In this document: positions 16,806-23,851 of the stretch, in pieces
Layout: every line of letters starts with the position of its first letter
Numbering within the stretch: position 1 is the first letter of the stretch
Assembly: GCA_900770445.1 (NCBI GenBank)
Contig: CAAGKO010000093.1
Coordinates: forward strand, 1 to 34,295
Reading direction: 5' to 3'
DNA from: an uncultured Oribacterium sp.
GTDB lineage: Bacteria; Bacillota; Clostridia; Lachnospirales; Lachnospiraceae
Length of the DNA stretch: 34,295 nucleotides
Translations under genes and position numbers: made by a program
Notes under the pieces: generated by a model
Database searches by the model: none
What the model was told of the DNA's origin: nothing
What the model saw: only the letters and a program-made list of their open reading frames with translations

Positions 16806-16886
16806 ATTATACACTCCGAAGCGCAGGATAATTCTTATTTTTTGTGGTAATTCCATAATATAGCAGTCGGGGGACATAGTAAAATA
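16806..16886 (-). promoter_or_regulatory. Candidate citDEF promoter region
   Basis: On the minus strand TATAAT occurs at 16806-16811, about 100 nt before citD, without a good -35 box, which would suit an activator-dependent promoter. The motif TATTTTACTAT (16876-16886) lies upstream and recurs before two other gene blocks of this window. The rest of the 325-bp gap 16703-17027 holds a hairpin at 16945-16976 and no gene. Confidence 0.35.
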
Positions 16887-16944
16887 GTTATATCATTATG
16901 GATGGCATAGGTTGTTCCTATATTTATACAATTCTGTATACACG

Positions 16945-16977
16945 AACGGGGAGAGGACATGGATCTCCCCGTTTTTC
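16945..16977 (+). terminator. Terminator-like hairpin on the plus strand
   Basis: Stem AACGGGGAGA (16945-16954) with TCTCCCCGTT (16964-16973), followed by TTTTT on the plus strand. On the minus strand only TTCGTG follows, so it does not look like a good terminator for the aconitase-family gene at 17028, although it sits where one would be expected. Confidence 0.6.
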
Positions 16978-17027
16978 ATCATCCGAAGCGAGTTCAGAAC
17001 GCCCTGGCTCTGTGATGATGGCGTGTT

Positions 17028-19325
17028 TTAAGCATTGGCATGGCCCAGCTTGTTAAAGTTGATGAGGCAGCCATCCATGACGATTCTCCGCTCGTTCTCG
17101 GTCATCGGAAGGACATAGAGCTCGATCTCGGTCGCCTGACCGTTCTTCAGAACATAAGCCTTGATATCGTCGAGTTTATTCTCGCTGAGTGCCTGGCGGA
17201 TGCCCGGTACGTAGATGTAATCACCGACCTCGAAGCTGTCCGGCTCACCCTTCAGGTGGAACGGGACCATACCCCAGTTCATGCAGTTACTTCTGTAACG
17301 CTTGGTTGCATACTCCTGCGTGATGTTTGCGAGGGCACCGAGTACACGCTGACAGGAAGCGGCCTGCTCACGGGCAGAGCCGTCACCCGGCTTGTTCGCG
17401 TAGATGGTGGAACCGATCTCGACCTCAGAAGCCTGTACGTTCTCCTGGCCCGGGATCTGGTGGATCAGCTTGAATACCTCTTCTACCTCAGTGGCGTTCT
17501 TACCGGCCTTACGTGCATCCTCGAGATCACGTACTGCCTTCGCACGGGCTACGTACTCCGGATCACGTCTCGAAAGCGTGAACTCTGCGAGGCCGAGCGG
17601 GTTCGAACGATAGGAGGAGGTTTCACCGGACGGGATGAGCTCATCGGTCGTCGTAACCGGGTCAAGGATCTTCGAAGCGACCTTGAGAAGGATGTTCTCC
17701 GTCATCTCCTCCTGCTCCGGCCAGTCCTTGATGTTCGGTCCGAAGCGAAGCGGAAGCTCGAGATCGGCCTTGCCCCAGCCCTGGTATACACGATTCTGGT
17801 ATGCCTTATCATCGTAGTTGTACTCCGGGATATCGCCCCAGCAGTCCAGCTCCTCGGCAGAGGTCAGCTTACCGCCGTTTGCAGCGGTCGCGGCGATGGA
17901 ACGAGCGTCCATGAGGCATACGGCTGACATCTGGCCTGCGCCCGGCTTCGAACCCTCACGGTTCGGGAAGTTACGGGTCGTATGACGGATGGAAAGTGCG
18001 TTATTCGCCGGTGTATCACCTGCACCGAAGCAAGGTCCACAGAAGGCGGAACGGATGATGGCACCCGCATCCATGAGGTCTGCGAGCAGGCCCTTGCGGT
18101 CGAGATCGGTATAGACCGGCTGCGAGGACGGGTAGACGCTGAGATAGAACTCGCTGTCGCCGATGTTCTTATTCTTCAGTGCATGAGCTGCCTCGACGAC
18201 ATTGGTATAGTTACCGCCTGCACAGCCGGCGATGATGCCCTGCTGCACCTGAAGACGGTGATCCGCAGTGATCTTATCGAGGAGAGTGAAGTGGGCTCTG
18301 CCCTCGGCGACCGTCTCGGCTTCCTGCTCGGTCGCACGAAGGATGTCCTCGAGGTTATCATAGAGCTCGCTGATCTCGTAGGCGTTCGACGGGTGGAACG
18401 GAAGCGCGATCATCGGGCGGATGCTGGAAAGATCGACCTCGACGCAGCCGTCATAGTATGCAACATCTGCCGGATTCAGCTCCTTAAACTCTGCACCTCT
18501 GTGATGCTGGTCGAGGAACGCCTTCGTTGCGGCATCGGTTCTCCAGATAGAGGACAGGCAGGTGGTCTCCGTCGTCATGACATCGACACCGTTACGGTAG
18601 TCTGCCGTCATGCTGGATACGCCAGGGCCTACGAACTCCATCACCTTATTCTTCACATAGCCGTTCTTGAAGACCGCGCGCTCGATCGCGAGTGCGACAT
18701 CGTGCGGACCGACGAATGGCTGTGGCTTGCCGGTGAGGTAGATGGCTACCACGCCCGGATAAGCGACGTCATAGGTCTGCTGCAGGAGCTGCTTACTGAG
18801 CTCTCCGCCACCCTCACCGATCGCCATGGTACCGAGTGCACCGTAGCGGGTGTGGGAATCGGAGCCGAGGATCATCTTGCCGCAGCCGGCGAAGTTCTCA
18901 CGCATGAACTGATGACATACGGCGATATGAGGTGGAACGTAGATTCCGCCATACTTCTTTGCGGCAGAGAGACCGAAGTAGTGGTCGTCGTCATTGATCG
19001 TACCACCGACCGCACAGAGGGAGTTGTGGCAGCAGGTCAGCACGTATGGAAGCGGGAACTTCTCCATACCGGAGGCACGTGCGGTCTGGATGATGCCGAC
19101 GAAGGTGATATCGTGGGATACCATCGCATCGAACTTGATCTTCAGCTGATCCATGGTCTCCGCCGTATTGTGAGACTTCATGATACCATAGGCGATCGTA
19201 CCCTTCTTCGCCTCTTCCTGGTTCGCCGCCTTTCCTGTCAGCTGCTCAACTCTTGCGGACTCCGATGCCGGAACGATCTCGCTTCCGTGCACCAGGTAGA
19301 CGCCACCTTCATGTAACTTTACCAT
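17028..19325 (-). CDS. Aconitase-family hydratase, YbhJ-like (copy 1)
   Basis: 765 residues, cytosolic Fe-S hydratase of the aconitase superfamily, close in organisation to E. coli YbhJ, whose substrate is unproven. Iron-sulfur Cys368, Cys429 and Cys432 have nearly the spacing of mitochondrial aconitase. His100, the DSH triad at 156-158 and Arg451/Arg456 (TRNFPNRE) match active-site residues. Two deviations: the usual GSCTNS around the first Cys reads AGCAGGN, and GSSRE of the swivel domain reads GSARE (650-654), so one substrate-contacting Ser is Ala. AAGGAGG lies 5 nt before ATG. It is divergent from a LysR gene (19634), its probable regulator, and lies upstream of citDEF, suggesting work on citrate, aconitate or a similar tricarboxylate. 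Dehydration/hydration activity is likely; the substrate is not certain. Confidence 0.85.
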   Translation of the reverse strand: MVKLHEGGVYLVHGSEIVPASESARVEQLTGKAANQEEAKKGTIAYGIMKSHNTAETMDQLKIKFDAMVSHDITFVGIIQTARASGMEKFPLPYVLTCCHNSLCAVGGTINDDDHYFGLSAAKKYGGIYVPPHIAVCHQFMRENFAGCGKMILGSDSHTRYGALGTMAIGEGGGELSKQLLQQTYDVAYPGVVAIYLTGKPQPFVGPHDVALAIERAVFKNGYVKNKVMEFVGPGVSSMTADYRNGVDVMTTETTCLSSIWRTDAATKAFLDQHHRGAEFKELNPADVAYYDGCVEVDLSSIRPMIALPFHPSNAYEISELYDNLEDILRATEQEAETVAEGRAHFTLLDKITADHRLQVQQGIIAGCAGGNYTNVVEAAHALKNKNIGDSEFYLSVYPSSQPVYTDLDRKGLLADLMDAGAIIRSAFCGPCFGAGDTPANNALSIRHTTRNFPNREGSKPGAGQMSAVCLMDARSIAATAANGGKLTSAEELDCWGDIPEYNYDDKAYQNRVYQGWGKADLELPLRFGPNIKDWPEQEEMTENILLKVASKILDPVTTTDELIPSGETSSYRSNPLGLAEFTLSRRDPEYVARAKAVRDLEDARKAGKNATEVEEVFKLIHQIPGQENVQASEVEIGSTIYANKPGDGSAREQAASCQRVLGALANITQEYATKRYRSNCMNWGMVPFHLKGEPDSFEVGDYIYVPGIRQALSENKLDDIKAYVLKNGQATEIELYVLPMTENERRIVMDGCLINFNKLGHANA

Positions 19326-19516
19326 ATGAACCTCCTTGGGTTTTCGTTATTCTCAGCCGGAGAACTCGGAGGGCTCACAGCAGAAGTACAGTACTGCGAT
19401 ACCGGCAAACTCTAAAAACGGCCTCTTCGTATAGCCTCTGCTGTGCATCCTCCGAGTCCACCGACCGAATAGGAACATTTGATTCTTTTTGTTATATGAA
19501 TAGTAGCCCAAAAGCG

Positions 19517-19568
19517 TATATCGCAGAATCCGATATTTTGATATACTTGATATCGGAAATATCGATAT
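19517..19568. promoter_or_regulatory. Cluster of GATAT/ATATC half-sites in the LysR-hydratase divergent region
   Basis: Within the 308-bp gap 19326-19633, GATAT begins at 19532, 19540, 19549 and 19564, and ATATC at about 19518 and 19559, forming overlapping dyads such as GATAT-CGGAA-ATATC (19549-19563). This placement and symmetry fit a LysR-type operator that controls both the regulator and the hydratase. The rest of the gap shows no gene. Confidence 0.5.
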
Positions 19569-19633
19569 ACGACAAATTTCTGTGCTGATTCGAGATAAAT
19601 GATAATTCCTATTAGATTTTGGGGGGATAAAGA

Positions 19634-20551
19634 ATGGAACTGAAGGATCTGAATTATCTGATTGCGATTTATGAAGAAAAGAGCATTTCACGCGCAGCTG
19701 AACGTCTCTATATGGCGCAGTCGAGTCTGTCGCAGTTTCTTACGAATTATGAGCGGGCGCTTGGGTACCGGATCTTCGTGCGCACGGCGAATGGTGTGCG
19801 TCCGACGGAGGCGGGGGAGCTGCTACTCTCCTATGCCTATAAAGCGACGGCGGAGTATAAGCGTGTCCAGGATGAGATGCAGGATACGGCAAATCTGAAA
19901 AGCGGAAGCGTGATTCTCGGCATCAATACCTTTCGCGGCTCCTATATGCTTCCACCGGTGCTGAATGCCTTTCATATGAAGTATCCAAACATCCATGTGA
20001 AGGTCGTCGACGGACGGACCCGTATGCTCGAGCAGCTTCTCACGAATGGCGATCTCGATCTCGCCCTGCTCGCCACTCCGGATAAGCACAGCCGGATCGA
20101 GTCGGAGTACCTGATGACGGATGAGATCTGTCTCATCACGAGTCCGACACATCCGATCATGAAAAAGGCGAAAAAAAATCGGCAGCACAGCGGAACCTCG
20201 CGGATTCCGATGTACGTCGATCTTCAGGATGCGGCGAACTATGAATTTAATCTCTGTGGTACCGATACGATGCTCGGACAGTACGCCCGCCGGATCTTTC
20301 TGAAAAACGAGCTGACACCCATCACGTATAATGATAACATGTCGGTCCTGCTGGCCTCTTCCCTCGGAGCCGCCGGGCAGGGGCTCGCCTTCACCTACTA
20401 CAGTTCCCGTCACTACTTCCGAAACGCAGAGTTCCTCTCCCTCGGGAAGGATGGCGGCACCATCGAGATCTCGACGGCGCTGGCACCGGGTCGCTACCAC
20501 AGCAAGGCGACGCTTGCACTGCGGGATGTGATGCATGAGATTCTCATGTGA
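19634..20551 (+). CDS. LysR-family transcriptional regulator 1
   Basis: 305 residues. An N-terminal winged helix-turn-helix (1-60, with ISRAAERLYMAQSSLSQFLTNYE) is followed by the linker helix and a LysR substrate-binding domain of the periplasmic-binding fold (about 90-300). It is divergent from the YbhJ-like hydratase at 17028-19325, the classic arrangement in which a LysR protein controls its neighbour in answer to a pathway metabolite. The likely ligand is a tricarboxylate, but nothing in the sequence fixes it. GGGGGGA precedes ATG. It converges on the NAD-isocitrate dehydrogenase gene, 75 bp away; no clear terminator was seen in that gap. Confidence 0.92.
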   Translation: MELKDLNYLIAIYEEKSISRAAERLYMAQSSLSQFLTNYERALGYRIFVRTANGVRPTEAGELLLSYAYKATAEYKRVQDEMQDTANLKSGSVILGINTFRGSYMLPPVLNAFHMKYPNIHVKVVDGRTRMLEQLLTNGDLDLALLATPDKHSRIESEYLMTDEICLITSPTHPIMKKAKKNRQHSGTSRIPMYVDLQDAANYEFNLCGTDTMLGQYARRIFLKNELTPITYNDNMSVLLASSLGAAGQGLAFTYYSSRHYFRNAEFLSLGKDGGTIEISTALAPGRYHSKATLALRDVMHEILM

Positions 20552-20626
20552 TCATACAGTCAGGGAAACCGCAGGCCAGCAACAGAAGCACCGATCGTCC
20601 GTGGCTCGGAAGACGCTGGCGGCCCT

Positions 20627-21676
20627 TCAGGCTGCGAGTTCCTTCCGCTTCTTCACTTCGCGGATGACGGCATCGGTGTAGCTCGTGGTCGTACCCTGTC
20701 CGCCGATGTCCTTCGTGGTATAGATGCCTTCGTCCATAACGACTTTGACAGCGTCACGAATCATATCTGCGTAATCTGACAGTCCGATGTGATCCAGCAT
20801 CATGCAGGCGGACCAGAGGAACGCGGTCGGGTTTGCCAGGTTCTTACCGGCGATATCCGGTGCCGAGCCATGTACAGCTTCAAACATCGCCATGTCCGCG
20901 CCGATGTTTGCACTCGGCATGAGGCCGACGCCACCGATGAGGCCGGAGGTCAGGTCCGTGATGATGTCACCGTAGAGGTTCTCGGTCACCAGCACGTCAA
21001 ACCTCGTCGGATCCAGCACGAGGTTCATGCAGCAGGCATCGACGATCATATCCGTCGCCACGATGGTCGGATAGTCCTTCGCCACCTCACGAAAAACACT
21101 TAAAAACAGACCATCGGTCAGCTTCATGATATTCGCTTTATGAATACAGGTCACCTTTTTGCGACCGTTCTGTACAGCATAATCGAAGGCCGCACGACAG
21201 ATGCGCTCCGATTTATCCTTCGTGATGATCTTGATGCTGTGCATCTCATCGTCGCTGATCTTCTCTTCTATCCCCGCGTACAGGTCCTCTGTATTCTCAC
21301 GGAAGGTGACGATATCCGTATTCGGGAACGGAGTCGGTACCGCACTGTTTGACTTCGCCGGGCGGAAGTTTGCGTAGAGATCATACTTCTTCCGCATCGT
21401 TACATTAAGCGAGCGGAAGCCTTTGCCGACCGGTGTTGTAATCGGGCTCTTCAGCAGCACCTTCGTCTTCTCGAAGGAGGCAAAGGCCGCGTCCGGGATG
21501 AGCTTGCCGTTGCGAAGATACTCTGCCTCGCCGACATCATAGACATCAAAGCGGATCGGAACTCCGGCGGCCTCAAAAATCGCCATCACCGCGTCCGAAA
21601 TCTCCGGACCGATGCCATCACCTCTGAAAAAAGTAACCGTCTTTACTGCGGTATTCTGAAACGTCGGTGTGCCCAT
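20627..21676 (-). CDS. NAD-dependent isocitrate dehydrogenase
   Basis: 349 residues, beta-decarboxylating dehydrogenase that turns isocitrate into 2-oxoglutarate and CO2. The isocitrate-binding pattern is present: Ser89, Asn91, Arg95 (RSLNVTMRKKYDLYANFRP), Arg105, and FRENTEDLYAG with Arg126 and Tyr133. HGSAPDIAGKNLANPTA near the C-terminal third carries Asp-Ile where NADP-type enzymes have Lys-Tyr, pointing to NAD. Homoisocitrate dehydrogenase is a less likely alternative. AGGAGG lies 8 nt before ATG. Set between the LysR-hydratase pair and a toxin-antitoxin module, so it belongs to the tricarboxylate region. A GACATG-TCAAT-CATGTC dyad at 21819-21835 upstream may be regulatory. Confidence 0.92.
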   Translation of the reverse strand: MGTPTFQNTAVKTVTFFRGDGIGPEISDAVMAIFEAAGVPIRFDVYDVGEAEYLRNGKLIPDAAFASFEKTKVLLKSPITTPVGKGFRSLNVTMRKKYDLYANFRPAKSNSAVPTPFPNTDIVTFRENTEDLYAGIEEKISDDEMHSIKIITKDKSERICRAAFDYAVQNGRKKVTCIHKANIMKLTDGLFLSVFREVAKDYPTIVATDMIVDACCMNLVLDPTRFDVLVTENLYGDIITDLTSGLIGGVGLMPSANIGADMAMFEAVHGSAPDIAGKNLANPTAFLWSACMMLDHIGLSDYADMIRDAVKVVMDEGIYTTKDIGGQGTTTSYTDAVIREVKKRKELAA

Positions 21677-21875
21677 GATGCCTGCCTCCTACTCTATCTG
21701 CTTCAATGTCGTCGACCACGCAGCTTTGTGCTGCGCCACTATGATTTTCAGTCCTTGAAAAAGACGTTGATGAATACGTCCTTATCTTTGATAGAGCCTA
21801 TCCTACGCCTTATTAAAGGACATGTCAATCATGTCTTTATATTTGTTTCTCATATTAAGCATAACCGAGGGCACA

Positions 21876-21902
21876 AAAAAGCCGCCGTCACCGGCGGTTT
21901 TT
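21876..21902 (-). terminator. Intrinsic terminator of the toxin-antitoxin operon (bidirectional shape)
   Basis: CCGCCG (21882-21887) pairs with CGGCGG (21892-21897) around TCAC, with A6 before and T5 after, so it can act on both strands. It lies just after the stop of the PIN gene. Confidence 0.85.
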
Positions 21903-21908
21903 GTTACA

Positions 21909-22337
21909 TCATCCTTTTTCACGGTTTACGAAAAGGCTGATGAATTCTTCCGGATCAAAAACCGGTATGGACGATTTGCTGTAGTCTTTCACGTTTCTGG
22001 TCACGATACAATCCGTCCCATAGCGAAGAGCAGATTCGATCATAACTGCATCTTCAAAATCAGAAACTTCTGAAGAAAGTGCATTGATAATATCCAGAGA
22101 ACTGGTGTCCACAATGCTGAATAATTTGCACAGCTTTACAATGATTTCGCGGGTCGCCTTATCATTATGCAGGTACCGATGCGTTAAATAATAGATATCT
22201 GTAATCGCCTTCGCGGTCAAAAAGCCTTCAAACTCATCATTTGCACATAACAGAAAAATTTTCTGAGCATCCTCGCAAAATGGCTGTCGGTTCTGGAGCG
22301 CATCAATGATGATGCAGGTATCTATAAGGGCTTTCAT
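21909..22337 (-). CDS. PIN-domain toxin of a type II toxin-antitoxin pair (VapC-like)
   Basis: 142 residues, a single PIN ribonuclease domain. Acidic active-site candidates: Asp6 (LIDTC), Asp47 region, Asp93/Asp96 (SDFEDAVMIESA) and Asp118 (TRNVKDY), the usual pattern of Mg-dependent PIN nucleases. It starts inside the antitoxin stop (ATGA overlap), which couples translation and keeps toxin below antitoxin. The RNA target is unknown. It lies between metabolic genes, probably as a mobile insertion; its codons look more A/T-rich than the neighbours. Confidence 0.88.
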   Translation of the reverse strand: MKALIDTCIIIDALQNRQPFCEDAQKIFLLCANDEFEGFLTAKAITDIYYLTHRYLHNDKATREIIVKLCKLFSIVDTSSLDIINALSSEVSDFEDAVMIESALRYGTDCIVTRNVKDYSKSSIPVFDPEEFISLFVNREKG

Positions 22338-22549
22338 ATCTGATTCAGTCGCTCCTCTCTTGCTTCTTCAAGTGTCATACCAGCCGGAAGCACACCGAAT
22401 AGAGACTTTGCAACGTCAATTTTGTCCTGCTGAGGATTCGACAGCTTCGCAACGATTTTTCCATTACGCGTTATATAAATATCTTCCGTTCTGGCAAGCA
22501 TCAGATACTTTCCCAGATTACTCTTTAATTCCGTAGCCGTGATTGACAT
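22334..22549 (-). CDS. Phd/YefM-family antitoxin
   Basis: 71 residues. The N-terminal half (MSITATELKSNLGKYLMLA, then EDIYITRNGKIVAKLSNP) is the Phd/YefM DNA-binding and dimerisation fold; the C-terminal tail LPAGMTLEEAREERLNQI would wrap the toxin. The start at 22549 has AGGAGG 9 nt upstream; a longer frame to 22729 has no support. The stop overlaps the toxin start. Three evenly spaced palindromes upstream suggest autorepression by the antitoxin or the complex. Confidence 0.9.
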   Translation of the reverse strand: MSITATELKSNLGKYLMLARTEDIYITRNGKIVAKLSNPQQDKIDVAKSLFGVLPAGMTLEEAREERLNQI

Positions 22550-22579
22550 ATGTCCGTCCCTCCTTTCTTTTATACCTTC

Positions 22580-22608
22580 ATCATACCATCGTCGTACGAT
22601 TCCTTCAA
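22580..22608 (-). promoter_or_regulatory. Predicted promoter of the toxin-antitoxin operon
   Basis: Minus strand TTGAAG (22603-22608), 17-bp spacer, TATGAT (22580-22585), about 30 nt before the antitoxin start. The first TCGTACGA box lies in the spacer. Confidence 0.65.
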
Positions 22609-22642
22609 TATTTCGTATGATTAAATGCTTTTGTTCGTACGA
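22592..22642. promoter_or_regulatory. Three 8-bp palindromic operator boxes spaced by two helical turns
   Basis: TCGTACGA at 22592-22599, TCGTATGA at 22613-22620 and TCGTACGA at 22635-22642, with starts 21 and 22 bp apart. They overlap the antitoxin promoter and extend towards the LysR gene at 22734. Likely binding sites for cooperative antitoxin dimers. Confidence 0.7.
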
Positions 22643-22733
22643 TCCTACACTGCAGACATATAGAATTAATCTATGAATAATACAGGTTTTAATATATAAT
22701 AAACTTTGATATTTTTCTGACGGAGGCATGCGT

Positions 22734-23705
22734 ATGGACTTCAGAGAGCTTAGCTACATCATCGCGGTGGCGGATCATCATAGTGTGACGGAGGCGGCGA
22801 AGAAGCTGTATATTTCACAGCCTTCCCTGAGCTATATCATCTCGAAGGTGGAGGAGGATCTCGGGGTGAAGCTGTTTGACCGGAAGACGAATCCGATCTC
22901 GCTGACCTATGCCGGTGAGCGCTATGTGAAGACGGCGCGGGAGATCCTGCTGCTGAAGGATAATCTTCGGAGAGAACTGCGTGATATCGGGCATGGACAG
23001 AAGGGGCGTATCAACATCGGCATCCCGACGGAACGGGCGGGCTACATGCTGCCGAAGGTGATCAGGCCGTTCCGGGCGCAGTTTCCGAACATCGAGATCC
23101 ATCTTCAGGAATCGAAATCCGAGGAGATCATCACGAATCTCATGAATGATAAGATCGCTTTCTGTGTGCTGCCGGGTGGTACGGACCATCTGCCGGTCGG
23201 CGTGAAGACGGAGTACATCTATACGGAGCGCCTCTTCCTCGTCGCCGGGAAAGATATGATTACAGAGGAGATGCTGGTTTCGTCGGGTGGTCAGATGGTG
23301 CGCGATGCCTCGAACATCCTCGAGGATCTTCCAGAGGTCGATCTTCGGATGCTCCGGGATCTACCGTTCATCATCATGAAGCGTGGCCAGTACATCCGTC
23401 GGAAGGTAGATGATGTTTTCCGTCGCTTCGATTTTCTCCCGAAGGAAATCATGGAGGTATCGAGTTGCATCTCTGCGACACAACTGGCGGCCTCCGGGCT
23501 CGGTGTGACCATCGTGCCGGAACGTGCCATCGTGCCGTTCCAGAATCCGAACTTCCGTGTTTATAATTACGGTCCGACGCCGGACTGCTGGGAGGTCAAT
23601 GCGGTCTATAAGGAAAGCATTTACCTCGGCGAGGCAGAGCGCGGCCTGATCGAAACGATGCAGCAGGTGTTTAAAGTAGAAAGAAGGAAAAGCAATAACG
23701 GATAG
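22734..23705 (+). CDS. LysR-family transcriptional regulator 2
   Basis: 323 residues. N-terminal helix-turn-helix (1-60, SVTEAAKKLYISQPSLSYIISKVEE), then a LysR effector-binding domain (about 90-300). Start chosen at 22734 because GGAGG then has a 7-nt spacing; the ATG two codons earlier is only 1 nt from it. TATAAT at 22695-22700 may be its -10 element. It is followed by an intrinsic terminator and then, on the same strand, by the second YbhJ-like hydratase, its likely target. Similar in layout to LysR 1 but not in its sequence details, so it may sense a different acid. Confidence 0.92.
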   Translation: MDFRELSYIIAVADHHSVTEAAKKLYISQPSLSYIISKVEEDLGVKLFDRKTNPISLTYAGERYVKTAREILLLKDNLRRELRDIGHGQKGRINIGIPTERAGYMLPKVIRPFRAQFPNIEIHLQESKSEEIITNLMNDKIAFCVLPGGTDHLPVGVKTEYIYTERLFLVAGKDMITEEMLVSSGGQMVRDASNILEDLPEVDLRMLRDLPFIIMKRGQYIRRKVDDVFRRFDFLPKEIMEVSSCISATQLAASGLGVTIVPERAIVPFQNPNFRVYNYGPTPDCWEVNAVYKESIYLGEAERGLIETMQQVFKVERRKSNNG

Positions 23706-23737
23706 AAAAAACTGCATGTGAAATATACAAATCAATA

Positions 23738-23746
23738 TATTTTACT
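23738..23746 (+). promoter_or_regulatory. TATTTTACT motif upstream of hydratase copy 2
   Basis: Sits in ATATATTTTACTTATA, about 106 bp before the hydratase start and before the terminator at 23756. The same motif in the same orientation relative to the gene occurs upstream of citD and of the dehydrogenase at 28686-29861. Confidence 0.3.
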
Positions 23747-23755
23747 TATAAGAAG

Positions 23756-23798
23756 GAGCACCCGTATAATCAGAGGCAGAAACAGGGTGCTCTTTTTG
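23756..23798 (+). terminator. Intrinsic terminator between LysR 2 and hydratase copy 2 (possible attenuator)
   Basis: GAGCACCC (23756-23763) pairs with GGGTGCTC (23785-23792), followed by TTTTT. Only 53 bp remain before the hydratase start, and no convincing promoter is visible there. Confidence 0.85.
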
Positions 23799-23851
23799 TG
23801 TCGAATCAGGCGATTCAGTCAGGCACCGAATCATCGTAGAAGGAGAAACAG

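Noticed and set aside
16898..17026. Possible small plus-strand ORF starting at 16898 before and across the hairpin
   Set aside because: No Shine-Dalgarno sequence, runs through the terminator hairpin and into the end of the hydratase gene.
17982..19316. Plus-strand open frame of 444 codons opposite hydratase copy 1
   Set aside because: Antisense to a conserved Fe-S enzyme and without a start signal.
22550..22729. N-terminal extension of the antitoxin to 22729
   Set aside because: The extension covers the promoter and operator boxes; the ATG at 22549 has a good ribosome binding site and starts exactly at the Phd domain.
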